Source of the DNA: Ignavibacteriales bacterium
Lineage (GTDB): Bacteria > Bacteroidota > Ignavibacteria > Ignavibacteriales > Melioribacteraceae
Length of the DNA stretch: 64,000 nucleotides
NCBI GenBank assembly: GCA_026390795.1
Contig: JAPLFG010000003.1
Coordinates: 1,116,001-1,180,000, forward strand
Direction of reading: 5' to 3'
Below, in pieces: positions 25,031 to 34,547 of this stretch. The notes beneath the pieces are model-generated. The model was not told the origin of the DNA. It worked only from the letters and a program-made list of their open reading frames with translations, and did no database searches. Every line of letters starts with the position of its first letter. Position 1 is the first letter of the stretch. A program made the position numbers and the translations under genes.

Positions 25031-26998
25031 ATGGCAAAGATTGTTAAAACCAAACTCGGTCTCATTTTATTCTTTTTAATTATTGCATCCTCTCTAAATG
25101 CAAAAGAGATTATTCTTAATTCTCCCGACAAAAAATTGGAAATGCGAATCAATGTTACCGATGTGATAAGATATTCCGTGTACAAAAACGGTCAAGTTAT
25201 TATTCAACCTTCTCAAATCTCTTTAACGCTTGCCGATAACCTCGTACTCGGTGCGAATGTTAAACTTAAGGACGAGAAATGGAGAACCGTTAATGATGTT
25301 CTGAAACCGGTTGTCAGGCAGAAGTTCGAAACTATAGTCGATAATTTTAATGAGTTGACACTTTCCTTCGATGGGAATTATTTTTTGATATTTCGCATGT
25401 ATAATGATGGAGCGGCATACCGATTCCGGACAAATTTTAAAAATGATATTACAGTATACAGTGAACGGGCGGAGTTCAATTTCGGAAAAAATTATAAAAT
25501 ATTTTTCCCGGAAGAAAAAAGTTTTTATTCTCATTCGGAGCGGGAGTATTTAAATATTCCAATCAGCCAGATTACGCCAAAACGTTTTTGTTCTTTGCCG
25601 GCTCTTGTTCAACTTGAGAGCAATATTAAAGTCGCAATCACTGAAGCCGATCTTGAAGATTATTGCGGAATGTATTTGACCGGCTCTGAAAATAATTCTG
25701 AAATGTTGATCGGAATTTTCCCGGAATATCCCGAAAAAGATTCCGTTACGAGCGATAGAGATCTAGTTGTAACAAAGCGTGCCGGTTATTTAGCAAAAAC
25801 AAAAGGTAATAGAAATTTTCCGTGGCGCGTAATTATGGTTTCCGAAAAAGACGGCGATCTAATTGAAAGCACAATTGTTTACAAACTTGCAAAACCGGAA
25901 GATAAGAATCTTGACTTCTCATGGGTAAAGCCGGGCAAGGTTGCATGGGATTGGTGGAACGCAAACAATATTTATAATGTGGATTTCCGTGCCGGCATCA
26001 ATACACAGACTTATAAATATTACATCGATTTCGCTTCGAAGTTTGGAATTGAATATATAATTCTTGACGAGGGATGGTACAAACTTGGTAATTTACTTCA
26101 AGTGGAGCCCGATATGAATATTGAAGAACTGGTTCAATATGGTAAGCAGAAAAATCTCGGTGTAATCTTATGGATGTCGTGGCTTACACTCAACAACCAG
26201 CTTGAAGATGCAATGAATCAAATTGTTAAATGGGGCGCTGCTGGAATAAAAGTAGATTTCATGCAGCGTGACGATCAATGGATGGTAAATTATTATTATA
26301 AGATTGCAGCAGAAGCGGCGAAAAGAAAATTACTGGTTGATTTCCACGGCGCATATAAACCTACCGGACTGTATAGAACATTTCCAAATGTTGTAACAAG
26401 CGAAGGAGTACGCGGACTCGAACAAAGCAAGTGGAGTGATTATGCCAATCCATTAATGGCTGTTACAATTCCCTTTATTCGAATGTTTGCCGGACCGGTT
26501 GATTACACTCCCGGTGCAATGATAAACGGAACAAAGAATAATTTTAAACCGATTTTCAATCAACCGATGAGTCAAGGCACGCGCTGCCAGCAGCTTGCAA
26601 TGTATGTAATTTATGAAAGTCCATTACAGATGCTCGCAGACAATCCAACAAATTATTATAAAGAGCCGGAGTGTATGGAATTTCTTTCTGCCGTACCTGT
26701 TCAATGGGATGACACAAAAATTCTTGATGCGAAAGTAAGTGAGTATGTTTTGGCAGCAAGAAGGAATGGAGAAAAATGGTTTCTCGGCGCAATGACTAAT
26801 TGGACACCTCGCGATTTAACAATTGATTTTTCATTCATGCTTGATGGTGAATATAAAATTACAATCTGGAAAGACGGTATCAATGCGGATAGAAATGCGG
26901 ATGATTACAAAAAGATTTCTCAAAAGGTAAACAAGAATACAAAATTAGATATTCATCTTGCACCTGGTGGCGGATGGGTTGGGATTATAAGTAAATAA
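25031..26998 (+). CDS. GH97 alpha-glycosidase (retaining alpha-galactosidase-like)
   Basis: GH97 includes inverting alpha-glucosidases and retaining alpha-galactosidases. Parts: signal peptide (1-24, ending IIASSLNA), N-terminal beta-super-sandwich (~25-290, with EIILNSPDKKLEM and YNDGAAYRFR), (beta/alpha)8 barrel (~300-560) and a C-terminal beta domain. Barrel marks are KVAWDWWNANNIYNVDF, YIILDEGWYKLGN, GVILWMSW and AAGIKVDFMQRDDQW. Asp409 of KVDF sits where the retaining subgroup has its nucleophile, so an alpha-galactosidase-like mechanism is more likely than the SusB type. At 655 residues it has family length. It is divergent from the lipoprotein gene. Confidence 0.92.
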   Translation: MAKIVKTKLGLILFFLIIASSLNAKEIILNSPDKKLEMRINVTDVIRYSVYKNGQVIIQPSQISLTLADNLVLGANVKLKDEKWRTVNDVLKPVVRQKFETIVDNFNELTLSFDGNYFLIFRMYNDGAAYRFRTNFKNDITVYSERAEFNFGKNYKIFFPEEKSFYSHSEREYLNIPISQITPKRFCSLPALVQLESNIKVAITEADLEDYCGMYLTGSENNSEMLIGIFPEYPEKDSVTSDRDLVVTKRAGYLAKTKGNRNFPWRVIMVSEKDGDLIESTIVYKLAKPEDKNLDFSWVKPGKVAWDWWNANNIYNVDFRAGINTQTYKYYIDFASKFGIEYIILDEGWYKLGNLLQVEPDMNIEELVQYGKQKNLGVILWMSWLTLNNQLEDAMNQIVKWGAAGIKVDFMQRDDQWMVNYYYKIAAEAAKRKLLVDFHGAYKPTGLYRTFPNVVTSEGVRGLEQSKWSDYANPLMAVTIPFIRMFAGPVDYTPGAMINGTKNNFKPIFNQPMSQGTRCQQLAMYVIYESPLQMLADNPTNYYKEPECMEFLSAVPVQWDDTKILDAKVSEYVLAARRNGEKWFLGAMTNWTPRDLTIDFSFMLDGEYKITIWKDGINADRNADDYKKISQKVNKNTKLDIHLAPGGGWVGIISK

Positions 26999-27004
26999 GT
27001 TGTA

Positions 27005-27026
27005 GGGACAACTCGTGAGTTGTCCC
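27005..27026. terminator. hairpin between convergent genes
   Basis: GGGACAACTC and GAGTTGTCCC form a perfect 10-bp stem around GT. It stands 7 nt after the GH97 stop and 20 nt before the stop of the convergent membrane-protein gene. There is no long T run on the plus side. The same 22-mer style occurs as a dispersed repeat in many genomes, so it may be a repeat that also works as a bidirectional terminator. Confidence 0.55.
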
Positions 27027-27045
27027 AATGAAAATATTTATAGTT

Positions 27046-27606
27046 TTATCTCGGCCAGAGCCAGCCGAAAACGCCTGCAGTAAGAAGAGCGTATATTAAA
27101 CCATCTATCATAGATTTAATAGTTGTACTCCAAGATCTCCCGTACCAGATTGAATGCTGCAAAAGCGCAAGTGAATACCCCATAAAAGCGCTTGCCCCAA
27201 CAAACCTGAAAACTTGTAAGTAATTGGCATCGAATGGAAGTGCGCGGCTTGCAATGTAAGCGGCAAAAAATCCTACAACAACAGAATAGAGAAACCAGAG
27301 AGACATTGTCATTCCCATATTCCACATTTCATTAGGTCTTACCGTTACGATCATAACGGGACCTTTCTTTATTTTGTCTTTATACTCTTGTGATTTCATC
27401 TCATCTGTTCCGGCGGGACGGGGAACCATATAATCTCCGGGCGGAATTTTAAATGGACGGAGTGTGTCCATTACTTTGTCCTGTTCGGGCAATTTAAGAT
27501 AGTCATTCTTATGCCATGGTAAAAACATGTGTATTATGGAACTTACTATGAAAACTACTACTGCGGATAGGAGGATTGGTAGCCAGAGTGTGGTTAATTC
27601 TGTCAT
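27046..27606 (-). CDS. conserved membrane protein, unknown function
   Basis: The protein has 186 residues. One N-terminal TM helix (~7-29) is followed by a soluble segment with [20 protein letters not shown] and [11 protein letters not shown]. Three more helices follow at ~105-128, 132-152 and 165-184. The spacing and the Pro-rich soluble part look like a conserved family, but I know no function. The ribosome site AAGGAG precedes the ATG. It is divergent from the small oxidase-like gene at 27812. Confidence 0.65.
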   Translation of the reverse strand: MTELTTLWLPILLSAVVVFIVSSIIHMFLPWHKNDYLKLPEQDKVMDTLRPFKIPPGDYMVPRPAGTDEMKSQEYKDKIKKGPVMIVTVRPNEMWNMGMTMSLWFLYSVVVGFFAAYIASRALPFDANYLQVFRFVGASAFMGYSLALLQHSIWYGRSWSTTIKSMIDGLIYALLTAGVFGWLWPR

Positions 27607-27811
27607 TGTAATTCTCCTTATAAAATTATGGAATGATAATCTTTATCATGCCTTCATTAATGTAAATATTATTTAATTATTTAAAGGGGTTTCGTTTACA
27701 ACATAGTAAATTGAATTACTTAGCTCAAGAAAATTCTTTACTACTCAACTAATCAATGACTATTTTAGAGCCATAAATTCAATTTTATCATGAATAGAGA
27801 AAGGAATAAAA

Positions 27812-28270
27812 ATGTTCTCAACCGTTAGATACTTTATAAAAACCAGCATAGCATTCCTTGTGTTGGGAATTCTTACCGGTCTTTATATGATCATTGCACG
27901 TTATTATTTTAATACATGGCCGCCGCCCGATCTAGTTTCGGCACACACACATATTATCCTTGTCGGGGCGGTGATGATGATGATAATGGGTGTTGCTTTA
28001 TGGTTCTTTCCACGCCCGGAAAAAGACGACAAATTTTATAAACCAAATTTAATTCTTGCGGCTTATTTCATAATTACTATTTCAACCGCATTAAGATTTA
28101 TTATTCAGATAATTACTTCGTTCGGACAAGTAAATGACTTAATAAAATTATTGCTTCTACTTTCCTCGGTAGGTCAAGTTCTTGGAATCATAATTTTCTT
28201 TGTTTCAATCTGGGGAAGGATAAGATCGGTTGGAAGCCATATAAGAGAAGCGAAAGGCGAAAAGTTTTAA
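27812..28270 (+). CDS. small heme-copper-oxidase-like membrane protein (cbb3 subunit I-type fragment)
   Basis: This 152-residue protein has four TM helices (~10-32, 45-67, 78-102, 108-130). The segment [22 protein letters not shown] resembles the helix-2 heme-ligand region of cytochrome c oxidase subunit I (HxH within SAHTHI). The size is about one third of a catalytic subunit. Such stand-alone proteins are often named cbb3-type subunit I-like, but they cannot form the binuclear centre alone. It starts a tight group with the GH125 gene 20 nt downstream; no other respiratory genes are nearby. Confidence 0.65.
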   Translation: MFSTVRYFIKTSIAFLVLGILTGLYMIIARYYFNTWPPPDLVSAHTHIILVGAVMMMIMGVALWFFPRPEKDDKFYKPNLILAAYFIITISTALRFIIQIITSFGQVNDLIKLLLLLSSVGQVLGIIIFFVSIWGRIRSVGSHIREAKGEKF

Positions 28271-28290
28271 AAAATAATAATGGAAACCTT

Positions 28291-29748
28291 ATGTCATCGC
28301 GAAGAGATTTTATTAAGAAGGGCGGACTAGCGCTTGCTGGAATTGCAATCACAAAAGATTTAACTGCACGTGAAGTAACAATTCCATCAAATTCGTTTTT
28401 TTCCTCAAATAATTTTATAAGTAAACGTCCAGAACAAAGCCAGCGGAAATTCATAAGCGATTCTGTGGAAGCGAAAATTGCGGAAGTAAAAAATGATATT
28501 GCCGATCCGGAACTCGCTTGGCTTTTCGAAAATTGCTATCCCAACACACTCGATACTACTGTTACACATAAAATCATAAACGGCAAACCGGATACTTTTG
28601 TTATTACCGGCGACATTAACGCAATGTGGCTGCGCGATTCAACGGCACAAGTTTGGCCCTATCTTCCACTGACGTTGGATGACAAGAAATTACGCGATTT
28701 GATTGCCGGAGTAATCAACCGGCAGACAAAGTGTATTCTCATTGATCCATACGCGAATGCATTCAACGACGGTCCAAAAGGAAGTTACTGGGATTCAGAT
28801 GAAACGGAAATGAAACCGGAACTTCACGAACGGAAATGGGAGATTGATTCGTTGTGTTACCCAGTCCGCTTAGCTTACGGATATTGGAAAACAACCGGAG
28901 ATACTTCTTTATTCGATGAAGATTGGAAGAGTGCCATGAAACTGATCCTCAAAACATTTAAAGAGCAGCAGCGTAAAGAAAATTTAGGGCCTTATAAATT
29001 CGGTAGAAAAACTTCATGGCAGCTCGATACACTCGCCGGCGGCGGCTCTGGTAATCCGGTTAAGCCGGTTGGATTGATCTGCTCAATGTTCCGTCCTTCC
29101 GATGACGCGACGACATTTCCATTTTTAGTTCCGTCAAACTTCTTTGCGGTCAAAACTTTAAGACAACTAACAGAATTATTCGACGAAGTTATTCAAGATA
29201 AAAACACTGCGTTTGAATTTATGATGCTTGGTGATGAAATTGAGGAAGCTCTTCAAAAATATGCTTTGGCGGAACATTTAGATTTTGGAAAAATATTTCC
29301 TTATGAAGTTGACGGCTTCGGCAATAAACTTTTTATGGATGACGCAAACGTTCCAAGTTTATTATCTCTTCCCTATTTAGATGCAGTTGATCTGAATGAC
29401 GAGTTCTATCAGAATACAAGAAAATTTTTGTTCAGCGAGAATAATCCATACTTCTTCAAAGGAAAAGCAGGAGAAGGAATTGGAGGACCGCATGCCGGAT
29501 TCGGCAAAATATGGAACTTGAGTATTATCATGCGCGGATTGACGAGCAAAAACGAAAATGAAATTTTAGATTGTCTTAAGACATTGAAATCTACACATGC
29601 CAATACAGGTTTCATGCACGAATCATTCGACAAAGACGATTCTTCAAAATTCTCCCGCTCATGGTTTGCATGGGCTAATACATTGTTCGGCGAGTTAATT
29701 ATTAACGTGCATTCTAAGATGCCGCAATTGTTGAAAACAAAATTTTAA
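28291..29748 (+). CDS. exo-alpha-1,6-mannosidase, GH125, Tat-exported
   Basis: GH125 enzymes are inverting, metal-independent exo-alpha-1,6-mannosidases that act on N-glycan cores. The leader [16 protein letters not shown] is a twin-arginine signal. The catalytic (alpha/alpha)6 domain (~45-480) shows [63 protein letters not shown] (quoted in part), [23 protein letters not shown] and [25 protein letters not shown]. At 485 residues it fits the family. GH47 follows 21 nt later, giving an alpha-mannan trimming pair. Confidence 0.93.
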   Translation: MSSRRDFIKKGGLALAGIAITKDLTAREVTIPSNSFFSSNNFISKRPEQSQRKFISDSVEAKIAEVKNDIADPELAWLFENCYPNTLDTTVTHKIINGKPDTFVITGDINAMWLRDSTAQVWPYLPLTLDDKKLRDLIAGVINRQTKCILIDPYANAFNDGPKGSYWDSDETEMKPELHERKWEIDSLCYPVRLAYGYWKTTGDTSLFDEDWKSAMKLILKTFKEQQRKENLGPYKFGRKTSWQLDTLAGGGSGNPVKPVGLICSMFRPSDDATTFPFLVPSNFFAVKTLRQLTELFDEVIQDKNTAFEFMMLGDEIEEALQKYALAEHLDFGKIFPYEVDGFGNKLFMDDANVPSLLSLPYLDAVDLNDEFYQNTRKFLFSENNPYFFKGKAGEGIGGPHAGFGKIWNLSIIMRGLTSKNENEILDCLKTLKSTHANTGFMHESFDKDDSSKFSRSWFAWANTLFGELIINVHSKMPQLLKTKF

Positions 29749-29769
29749 CTACTAATAACGGATATCAAA

Positions 29770-31149
29770 ATGAAAACAAAATTAATTCTCATCATTGCTT
29801 TTTTAGCTGTTCAAAATTTTTCCGCCCATACTCCTTTTGATCGCTTGGATAATTCAGAAAAAATAGACAAAGCCGTTTATGCAGAAAAAGTTAAAACCGA
29901 ATTCCTTCATGCATGGAATGCGTATAAAAAATATGCATGGGGACACGACCAGTTAAAACCTCTCAGCAAAAGTTACCGCGACTGGTACGGCGAAGGTCAA
30001 TCCTTGTTAATGACTCCGGTTGACGCATTTGATACAATGGTATTAATGGGTTTGAAGAAAGAATCCGAAGAAGCCAAACAACTTATTTTTGACAAACTTT
30101 CATTCGATAAAAATCTTTTCGTACAAAATTTTGAAGTTACAATCAGACTTCTCGGCGGATTGCTTTCCGCATATCAACTTGACGGCGATAAAAGATTTTT
30201 AGATTTAGCAGAAGATCTCGGCAAACGTTTGCTTCCTGTATTTAATTCACCCACCGGAATGCCTTACATAAATGTCAATCTCAAAACCGGCGAGACTAAG
30301 GGAAAGATTAACAATCCGGCTGAAATAGGAACGCTGACTTTAGAGTTCGGAACATTGAGCAAATTAACCGGAAACCAAATCTATTTTGAAAAAGCAAAAA
30401 AAGCAGTTGTCGAATTATTTAACCGGAGATCTAAAATTGGATTAGTCGGAACTACGATTGATGTTGAAACGGGCGAATGGAAAAATACTTCAAGCCATAT
30501 CAGCGGAATGATTGATTCGTATTATGAATATCTGCTGAAAGCATGGAAGCTTTTTGGCGATAAGGATTTTAAAATTATGTACGAGAAAAGCATTGCCGCG
30601 GTAAATAAATACTTAGCCGACAAAACCGAAACCGGTTTATGGTATTGTCAGGCTGATATGAATACCGGAAAACAAATTTCTCAAAACTACGGTGCGCTCG
30701 ATGCTTTTCTTCCAGCTGTTTTAGTTTTAGGTGGTGATTTAAAACATGCCGTCCAATTGCAAGAATCAATTTATAAAATGTGGATGATGAACGGAATTGA
30801 ACCTGAAGAATTTGATTACAAGACCAACAAAGTAACTTACCCTAATTATGTTCTGCGGCCGGAGGCAATTGAATCTGCTTTTTATCTATATCAATTTACA
30901 AAAGACGAGAAATATCTTCAGATGGGAAAAACATTTTTTGATAGTATTGTTAAATACTGCAGAATCGACGACGGTTACGCTGCGCTTAAAAGTGTAGTTA
31001 CAAAAGAGAAAAGCGATCAGATGGAAAGCTTCTTCTTTGCCGAGACTCTAAAATATTGTTACCTCTTTTTTGCCCCGGATGGAACTATTGACTTAAGTAA
31101 AATTGTTTTTAACACAGAAGCGCATCCATTGAGAAATATTTGGAAATAG
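29770..31149 (+). CDS. class I alpha-1,2-mannosidase, GH47
   Basis: GH47 enzymes are calcium-dependent inverting alpha-1,2-mannosidases, best known from the eukaryotic ER and Golgi and uncommon in bacteria. Family signatures are all present: FLHAWNAYKKYAWGHDQLKPLS (in part), TPVDAFDTMVLMG, NFEVTIRLLGGLLSAYQLDGD, HISGMIDSYYEYLLKAWKL, YVLRPEAIESAFYLYQFT, MESFFFAETLKYCYLLF-like, and the terminal FNTEAHPL that binds calcium in the family. A signal peptide (1-19) directs export. It is 21 nt behind GH125 and its stop touches the start of the next gene. With GH92 it gives the locus two unrelated alpha-1,2-mannosidases. Confidence 0.95.
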   Translation: MKTKLILIIAFLAVQNFSAHTPFDRLDNSEKIDKAVYAEKVKTEFLHAWNAYKKYAWGHDQLKPLSKSYRDWYGEGQSLLMTPVDAFDTMVLMGLKKESEEAKQLIFDKLSFDKNLFVQNFEVTIRLLGGLLSAYQLDGDKRFLDLAEDLGKRLLPVFNSPTGMPYINVNLKTGETKGKINNPAEIGTLTLEFGTLSKLTGNQIYFEKAKKAVVELFNRRSKIGLVGTTIDVETGEWKNTSSHISGMIDSYYEYLLKAWKLFGDKDFKIMYEKSIAAVNKYLADKTETGLWYCQADMNTGKQISQNYGALDAFLPAVLVLGGDLKHAVQLQESIYKMWMMNGIEPEEFDYKTNKVTYPNYVLRPEAIESAFYLYQFTKDEKYLQMGKTFFDSIVKYCRIDDGYAALKSVVTKEKSDQMESFFFAETLKYCYLFFAPDGTIDLSKIVFNTEAHPLRNIWK

Positions 31150-31581
31150 ATGAAAGAGATAACAAAAAAATATACGAACGGTGAAGTAACCGTTGTTTGG
31201 AAACCAAATATATGTATTCATTCGGCAATCTGTTTCACCGGGTTGCCGCAAGTTTTCGATCCAAGAAACCGTCCGTGGATTAATATTGGCGCAGCGGGTA
31301 CAGAAAGAATTGTTAATCAAGTTAAACAATGTCCCTCCGGTGCATTAAGCTTTTATATGAATGCCGCCGAGCAGCTAAACACCGATACAAAAGACGACGC
31401 GGAGATTATAATTGAGGCAACTCCAAATGGGCCGCTCCTGGTCTATGGAAATCTTTTAGTAAAAGAGGGCAACGGCAAGGAAGAGAAGAAAACGAATGTG
31501 ACTGCATTCTGCAGATGCGGAGGCTCAAACAACAAACCATATTGCGACGGCACACATAAAATGAACGGCTTTACCGGATGA
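31150..31581 (+). CDS. mono-cluster ferredoxin (Fer4_19) fused to a CDGSH iron-sulfur domain
   Basis: This 143-residue cytoplasmic protein has two iron-sulfur modules. The N-terminal part (~8-72) has VWKPNICIHSAICFTGLPQVFD and VKQCPSGALSFY, the Fer4_19 (DUF1271) pattern. The C-terminal part (~118-140) has FCRCGGSNNKPYCDGTH, the CDGSH [2Fe-2S] motif with three Cys and one His ligand. It starts directly after the GH47 stop with no gap and overlaps the SDR gene by 4 nt, so the three are co-transcribed. A redox or electron-carrier role is likely; the partner is unknown. Confidence 0.88.
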   Translation: MKEITKKYTNGEVTVVWKPNICIHSAICFTGLPQVFDPRNRPWINIGAAGTERIVNQVKQCPSGALSFYMNAAEQLNTDTKDDAEIIIEATPNGPLLVYGNLLVKEGNGKEEKKTNVTAFCRCGGSNNKPYCDGTHKMNGFTG

Positions 31582-32390
31582 TGAAAAATAAAATTGTTCT
31601 GATTACCGGTTCCACGGATGGAATTGGAAAGCAGACTGCAATAGAATTGGCATTACTCGGTGCGCATGTTATTGTTCACGGTAGAAATAAAACCCGCGTT
31701 GAAAAAACTGTTGAAGAATTGAAAATAGAGAATGACGCTCTTAGAATTGACGGATTCACTTTCGACTTATCATCACTTCACCAGGTAAAGCAATTTTCCG
31801 ACACAATAAAAAATCAATTCGATCACGTTGATGTATTAATTAATAATGCCGGTGTTTATTTAAAGAATAAAACGTTGAGTGATGACGGGTTCGAAATGAC
31901 TTTTGCGGTGAATCATCTTTCTCATTTTCTGCTTACAAATGAATTGCTTCCGCTGCTCAAGAGAAGTAATGAGGGAAGAATTATTCATGTGAGTTCGATG
32001 GCTCATCAGAATGCAAAACTTGATTGGAATAATCTTAATTCTGAAAAATATTATGATGGTTACGGAGTTTATTCTCTTTCCAAGCTTGCCAACATTATTT
32101 TTTCAAAAGAGCTTTCGGAAAGATTAAACGGCTCAAATGTAACATCAAATTCACTTCACCCCGGAGTTATAACAACCAAACTGCTGGCAGCGGGCTTTAA
32201 CATAAGCGGTTCTTCTGTTAAAAGGGGGGCGGAAAATTCTGTCTTTCTGGCATCAGCTCGCGAAGTAAAAAATACAACCGGAAAATATTTTGTCGATAAA
32301 AAAATATCACGTTATAATTCGATTGTTGATGATGAATCTGTGCGGAAAAAAATTTGGGAAATCAGCAGCGAAATGACTGGAATTAATTAA
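31578..32390 (+). CDS. short-chain dehydrogenase/reductase (SDR), retinol-dehydrogenase-like
   Basis: This 270-residue cytoplasmic NAD(P)-dependent oxidoreductase opens with the Rossmann motif VLITGSTDGIGKQTA (TGxxxGIG). Next come HGRNKTRVEKTV (Arg for NADP preference), DVLINNAGVYL (NNAG), IIHVSSMAH (catalytic Ser) and YGVYSLSKLANI (YxxxK), then SLHPGVITTKL. Length and motif order fit classical SDRs of the RDH/WWOX-like group. It is translationally coupled to the Fer4_19-CDGSH gene. Its stop overlaps the stop of the convergent kup gene. The substrate is unknown. Confidence 0.9.
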   Translation: MMKNKIVLITGSTDGIGKQTAIELALLGAHVIVHGRNKTRVEKTVEELKIENDALRIDGFTFDLSSLHQVKQFSDTIKNQFDHVDVLINNAGVYLKNKTLSDDGFEMTFAVNHLSHFLLTNELLPLLKRSNEGRIIHVSSMAHQNAKLDWNNLNSEKYYDGYGVYSLSKLANIIFSKELSERLNGSNVTSNSLHPGVITTKLLAAGFNISGSSVKRGAENSVFLASAREVKNTTGKYFVDKKISRYNSIVDDESVRKKIWEISSEMTGIN

Positions 32391-34222
32391 AGCTCTATTC
32401 TTGTTATAACACCGTGCAATTTTTGATAAGGCAATTGTAAGAATTGAACAAAGTTTGGAGTAACCCGTTTTATAAATGCAAAGAGTTTCAAGAACGGGCG
32501 TTTTGCATATATGTCGTCGACGCCGTAGAACATAACCTTCGGATCAATATTAGCTTCCTTTAAAATTTTTGGTACATCCATTCTTTCCATATAACCGACT
32601 TGAATTTCAAGTCCCGATAATCCATCTGTAATCTCCGGAACAAATAATTTTTGAACTCCAAACGGTTTGTCCATCGTAACGATTGACGCTAAAATATTCT
32701 GCTCATAAATAATACTCCCGCGAATTGTACAGTGAATCATATAAGGCGGAATCATATCTAAACTTTTAGTAAAAAAGAGAGCCGTACCGGGTAAATATTT
32801 TCCTGTATCATAAAGTTGATTGAAACTTTCAAGGTAAGTATCAATTGGAAGAGAGCGGAATGAGCGGTAAACAGCTTTGTTTCCGAATGTCCAAAGAAAG
32901 ATTGTTGCAAATGGTATCATAGCAATAATAATTGACCAATAACCGCCATGCGGAATCTTTGTAAAAACAGCTAATAAAAAAACCAGATTAATAACAAACA
33001 CAAAGAGTGCTATAAAATATTTCAGTTTATCTTTTCTTCTCGAAAAGATCCAGATCATAAAAAATGTGCTGGATGTCATTGTTGCCGTAACGGCAAATCC
33101 GTAAGCCGCCGCTAAATTTTTAGAACCTCTGAATACCAGAATCATTAATATGACTGCAATAAGTAATCCAAAATTTACGGCGCCAATATAGATTTGCGAT
33201 TTAATATGGCTCGACGTGTATTTCACTCTCATCAAAGGAAAAATATGCGTTCGTATTCCTTGATAGACAAGTGAGAATACCGCACTGATCATTGCCTGAG
33301 ATGCAATTATAGTTGCGAACAATGTTAATATTAAAAACGGTATGTAAAGAAATTCCGACTGGTTTTTAACCATGGCGAACAAAATATTAATTTGTTCATC
33401 GCGTTGTTCACCACTTGCAATGATAAACGCTCCTTGCCCAAAATAATTTATAACAAGCGCGAAGAAGACAAAATACCAGGATCGTCTTATCGGTGTTCTT
33501 CCCAGATGTCCCATATCAGCATAAAGTGCTTCTCCTCCTGTAGCACATAATATAACTTCGGATAGTACAATGATCCCGCTGAATCCGTGATGAACTAAAA
33601 AATTAATTCCGTAATAAGGGTTTAGCGCAATACCAATCCCGGGATTATGAATCAACGAAAAGAATCCGGTTAGAAAAAGGGAAAGAAACCAAATCACCAT
33701 TATTGGGCCGAATGAAGAAGCAACTTTATCTGTTCCCCGCGATTGAACTGAAAAAAGCAAAACCGATATTCCGATAGTTATTAGAACAACTGTGTTCTGA
33801 GAGATATGACCTATGCCGGGAATTAATTCCAAACCTTCGACAGCAGAAAGAATACTTATAGCTGGTGTAATAACTCCATCACCCATTAACAAGGAAACGC
33901 CGACGAATCCTAAAAAAGTAACGAAGATCATGGATCTGCCTGACTTGAGTGAACTGTGTAAAATTTCTTTCAGTACAATTGTCCCACCTTCTCCTTTCGA
34001 ACTTAAACTCATTGCTAGAAAAGTATACTGAACTGTTACTAGAATTATTAGAGTCCAGAAGATAAGCGATAGAATACCAACAACATTTTGAGGTGTCGGT
34101 GGAGTTAAGACAAATATTACCGTGAGTGTATAGATAGGGCTTGTTCCGATATCTCCGAAAACCAACCCCATAGCCTTTACAAGGTCACTTAAAGAACTAC
34201 CAGGGAGTTCCTTAGAGCTCAT
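32387..34222 (-). CDS. kup: potassium uptake protein Kup
   Basis: Kup is a proton-coupled K+ importer of the KUP/HAK family in the inner membrane. The N-terminus LVKAMGLVFGDIGTSPIYTL is the family signature. Further marks are SLSSKGEGGTIVLKEIL, GVSLLMGDGVITPAISILSAVEGLE and VLLFSVQSRGTDKVASSFGP, with GGEALYADMGHLGRTPIRRSWYFV in the middle. Twelve hydrophobic helices fill ~15-440 and a cytoplasmic C-terminal domain follows (FGVQKLFVPEI). At 611 residues it has normal length. A 40-residue single-TM ORF lies 46 nt upstream on the same strand. Confidence 0.95.
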   Translation of the reverse strand: MSSKELPGSSLSDLVKAMGLVFGDIGTSPIYTLTVIFVLTPPTPQNVVGILSLIFWTLIILVTVQYTFLAMSLSSKGEGGTIVLKEILHSSLKSGRSMIFVTFLGFVGVSLLMGDGVITPAISILSAVEGLELIPGIGHISQNTVVLITIGISVLLFSVQSRGTDKVASSFGPIMVIWFLSLFLTGFFSLIHNPGIGIALNPYYGINFLVHHGFSGIIVLSEVILCATGGEALYADMGHLGRTPIRRSWYFVFFALVINYFGQGAFIIASGEQRDEQINILFAMVKNQSEFLYIPFLILTLFATIIASQAMISAVFSLVYQGIRTHIFPLMRVKYTSSHIKSQIYIGAVNFGLLIAVILMILVFRGSKNLAAAYGFAVTATMTSSTFFMIWIFSRRKDKLKYFIALFVFVINLVFLLAVFTKIPHGGYWSIIIAMIPFATIFLWTFGNKAVYRSFRSLPIDTYLESFNQLYDTGKYLPGTALFFTKSLDMIPPYMIHCTIRGSIIYEQNILASIVTMDKPFGVQKLFVPEITDGLSGLEIQVGYMERMDVPKILKEANIDPKVMFYGVDDIYAKRPFLKLFAFIKRVTPNFVQFLQLPYQKLHGVITRIEL

Positions 34223-34268
34223 GTTACTTTTTTAAGTATTTGGTGGAAAATCTTATGTTTAGTACAGA

Positions 34269-34391
34269 TCAACTGAAAAGGATCGCATAGAAAAGATACC
34301 CGACTGCAACTAAAACGCTGAAGCCTAATATTGACATTAATAAATAGAATGCAACATTATTTAAAGTCTTTTTTTGATCAACGATTTCCAT
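34269..34391 (-). CDS. 40-aa single-TM small protein upstream of kup
   Basis: The minus strand encodes a 40-residue peptide beginning MEIVDQKKTLNNVAFYLLMS. Its second half is one hydrophobic helix (~14-38, with ILGFSVLVAVGYLF). An AGAGGT ribosome site lies five bases before the ATG. It precedes kup by 46 nt on the same strand, so a shared transcript is likely. The size, charged head and single helix resemble small regulatory subunits of transporters such as KdpF, but I recognise no family. A helper of Kup is speculation based on position. Confidence 0.5.
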   Translation of the reverse strand: MEIVDQKKTLNNVAFYLLMSILGFSVLVAVGYLFYAILFS

Positions 34392-34547
34392 CTATTACCT
34401 CTTTATTTTATAACTTAGCCGTGAATAAAACCAACTGCTATTATTGAATACACAAAAGATAGTTATTATTTTTATTCAATAAAAATCACGCCCGAAAAGA
34501 TTTTGTTATTTATTGCTGAGACTTCAGCATTTTTTCAAGGTTAAAAT

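Noticed and set aside
2189-31149. Classical polysaccharide-utilisation locus
   Set aside because: No SusC or SusD gene is present in the locus, so the name would be wrong despite the many glycosidases.
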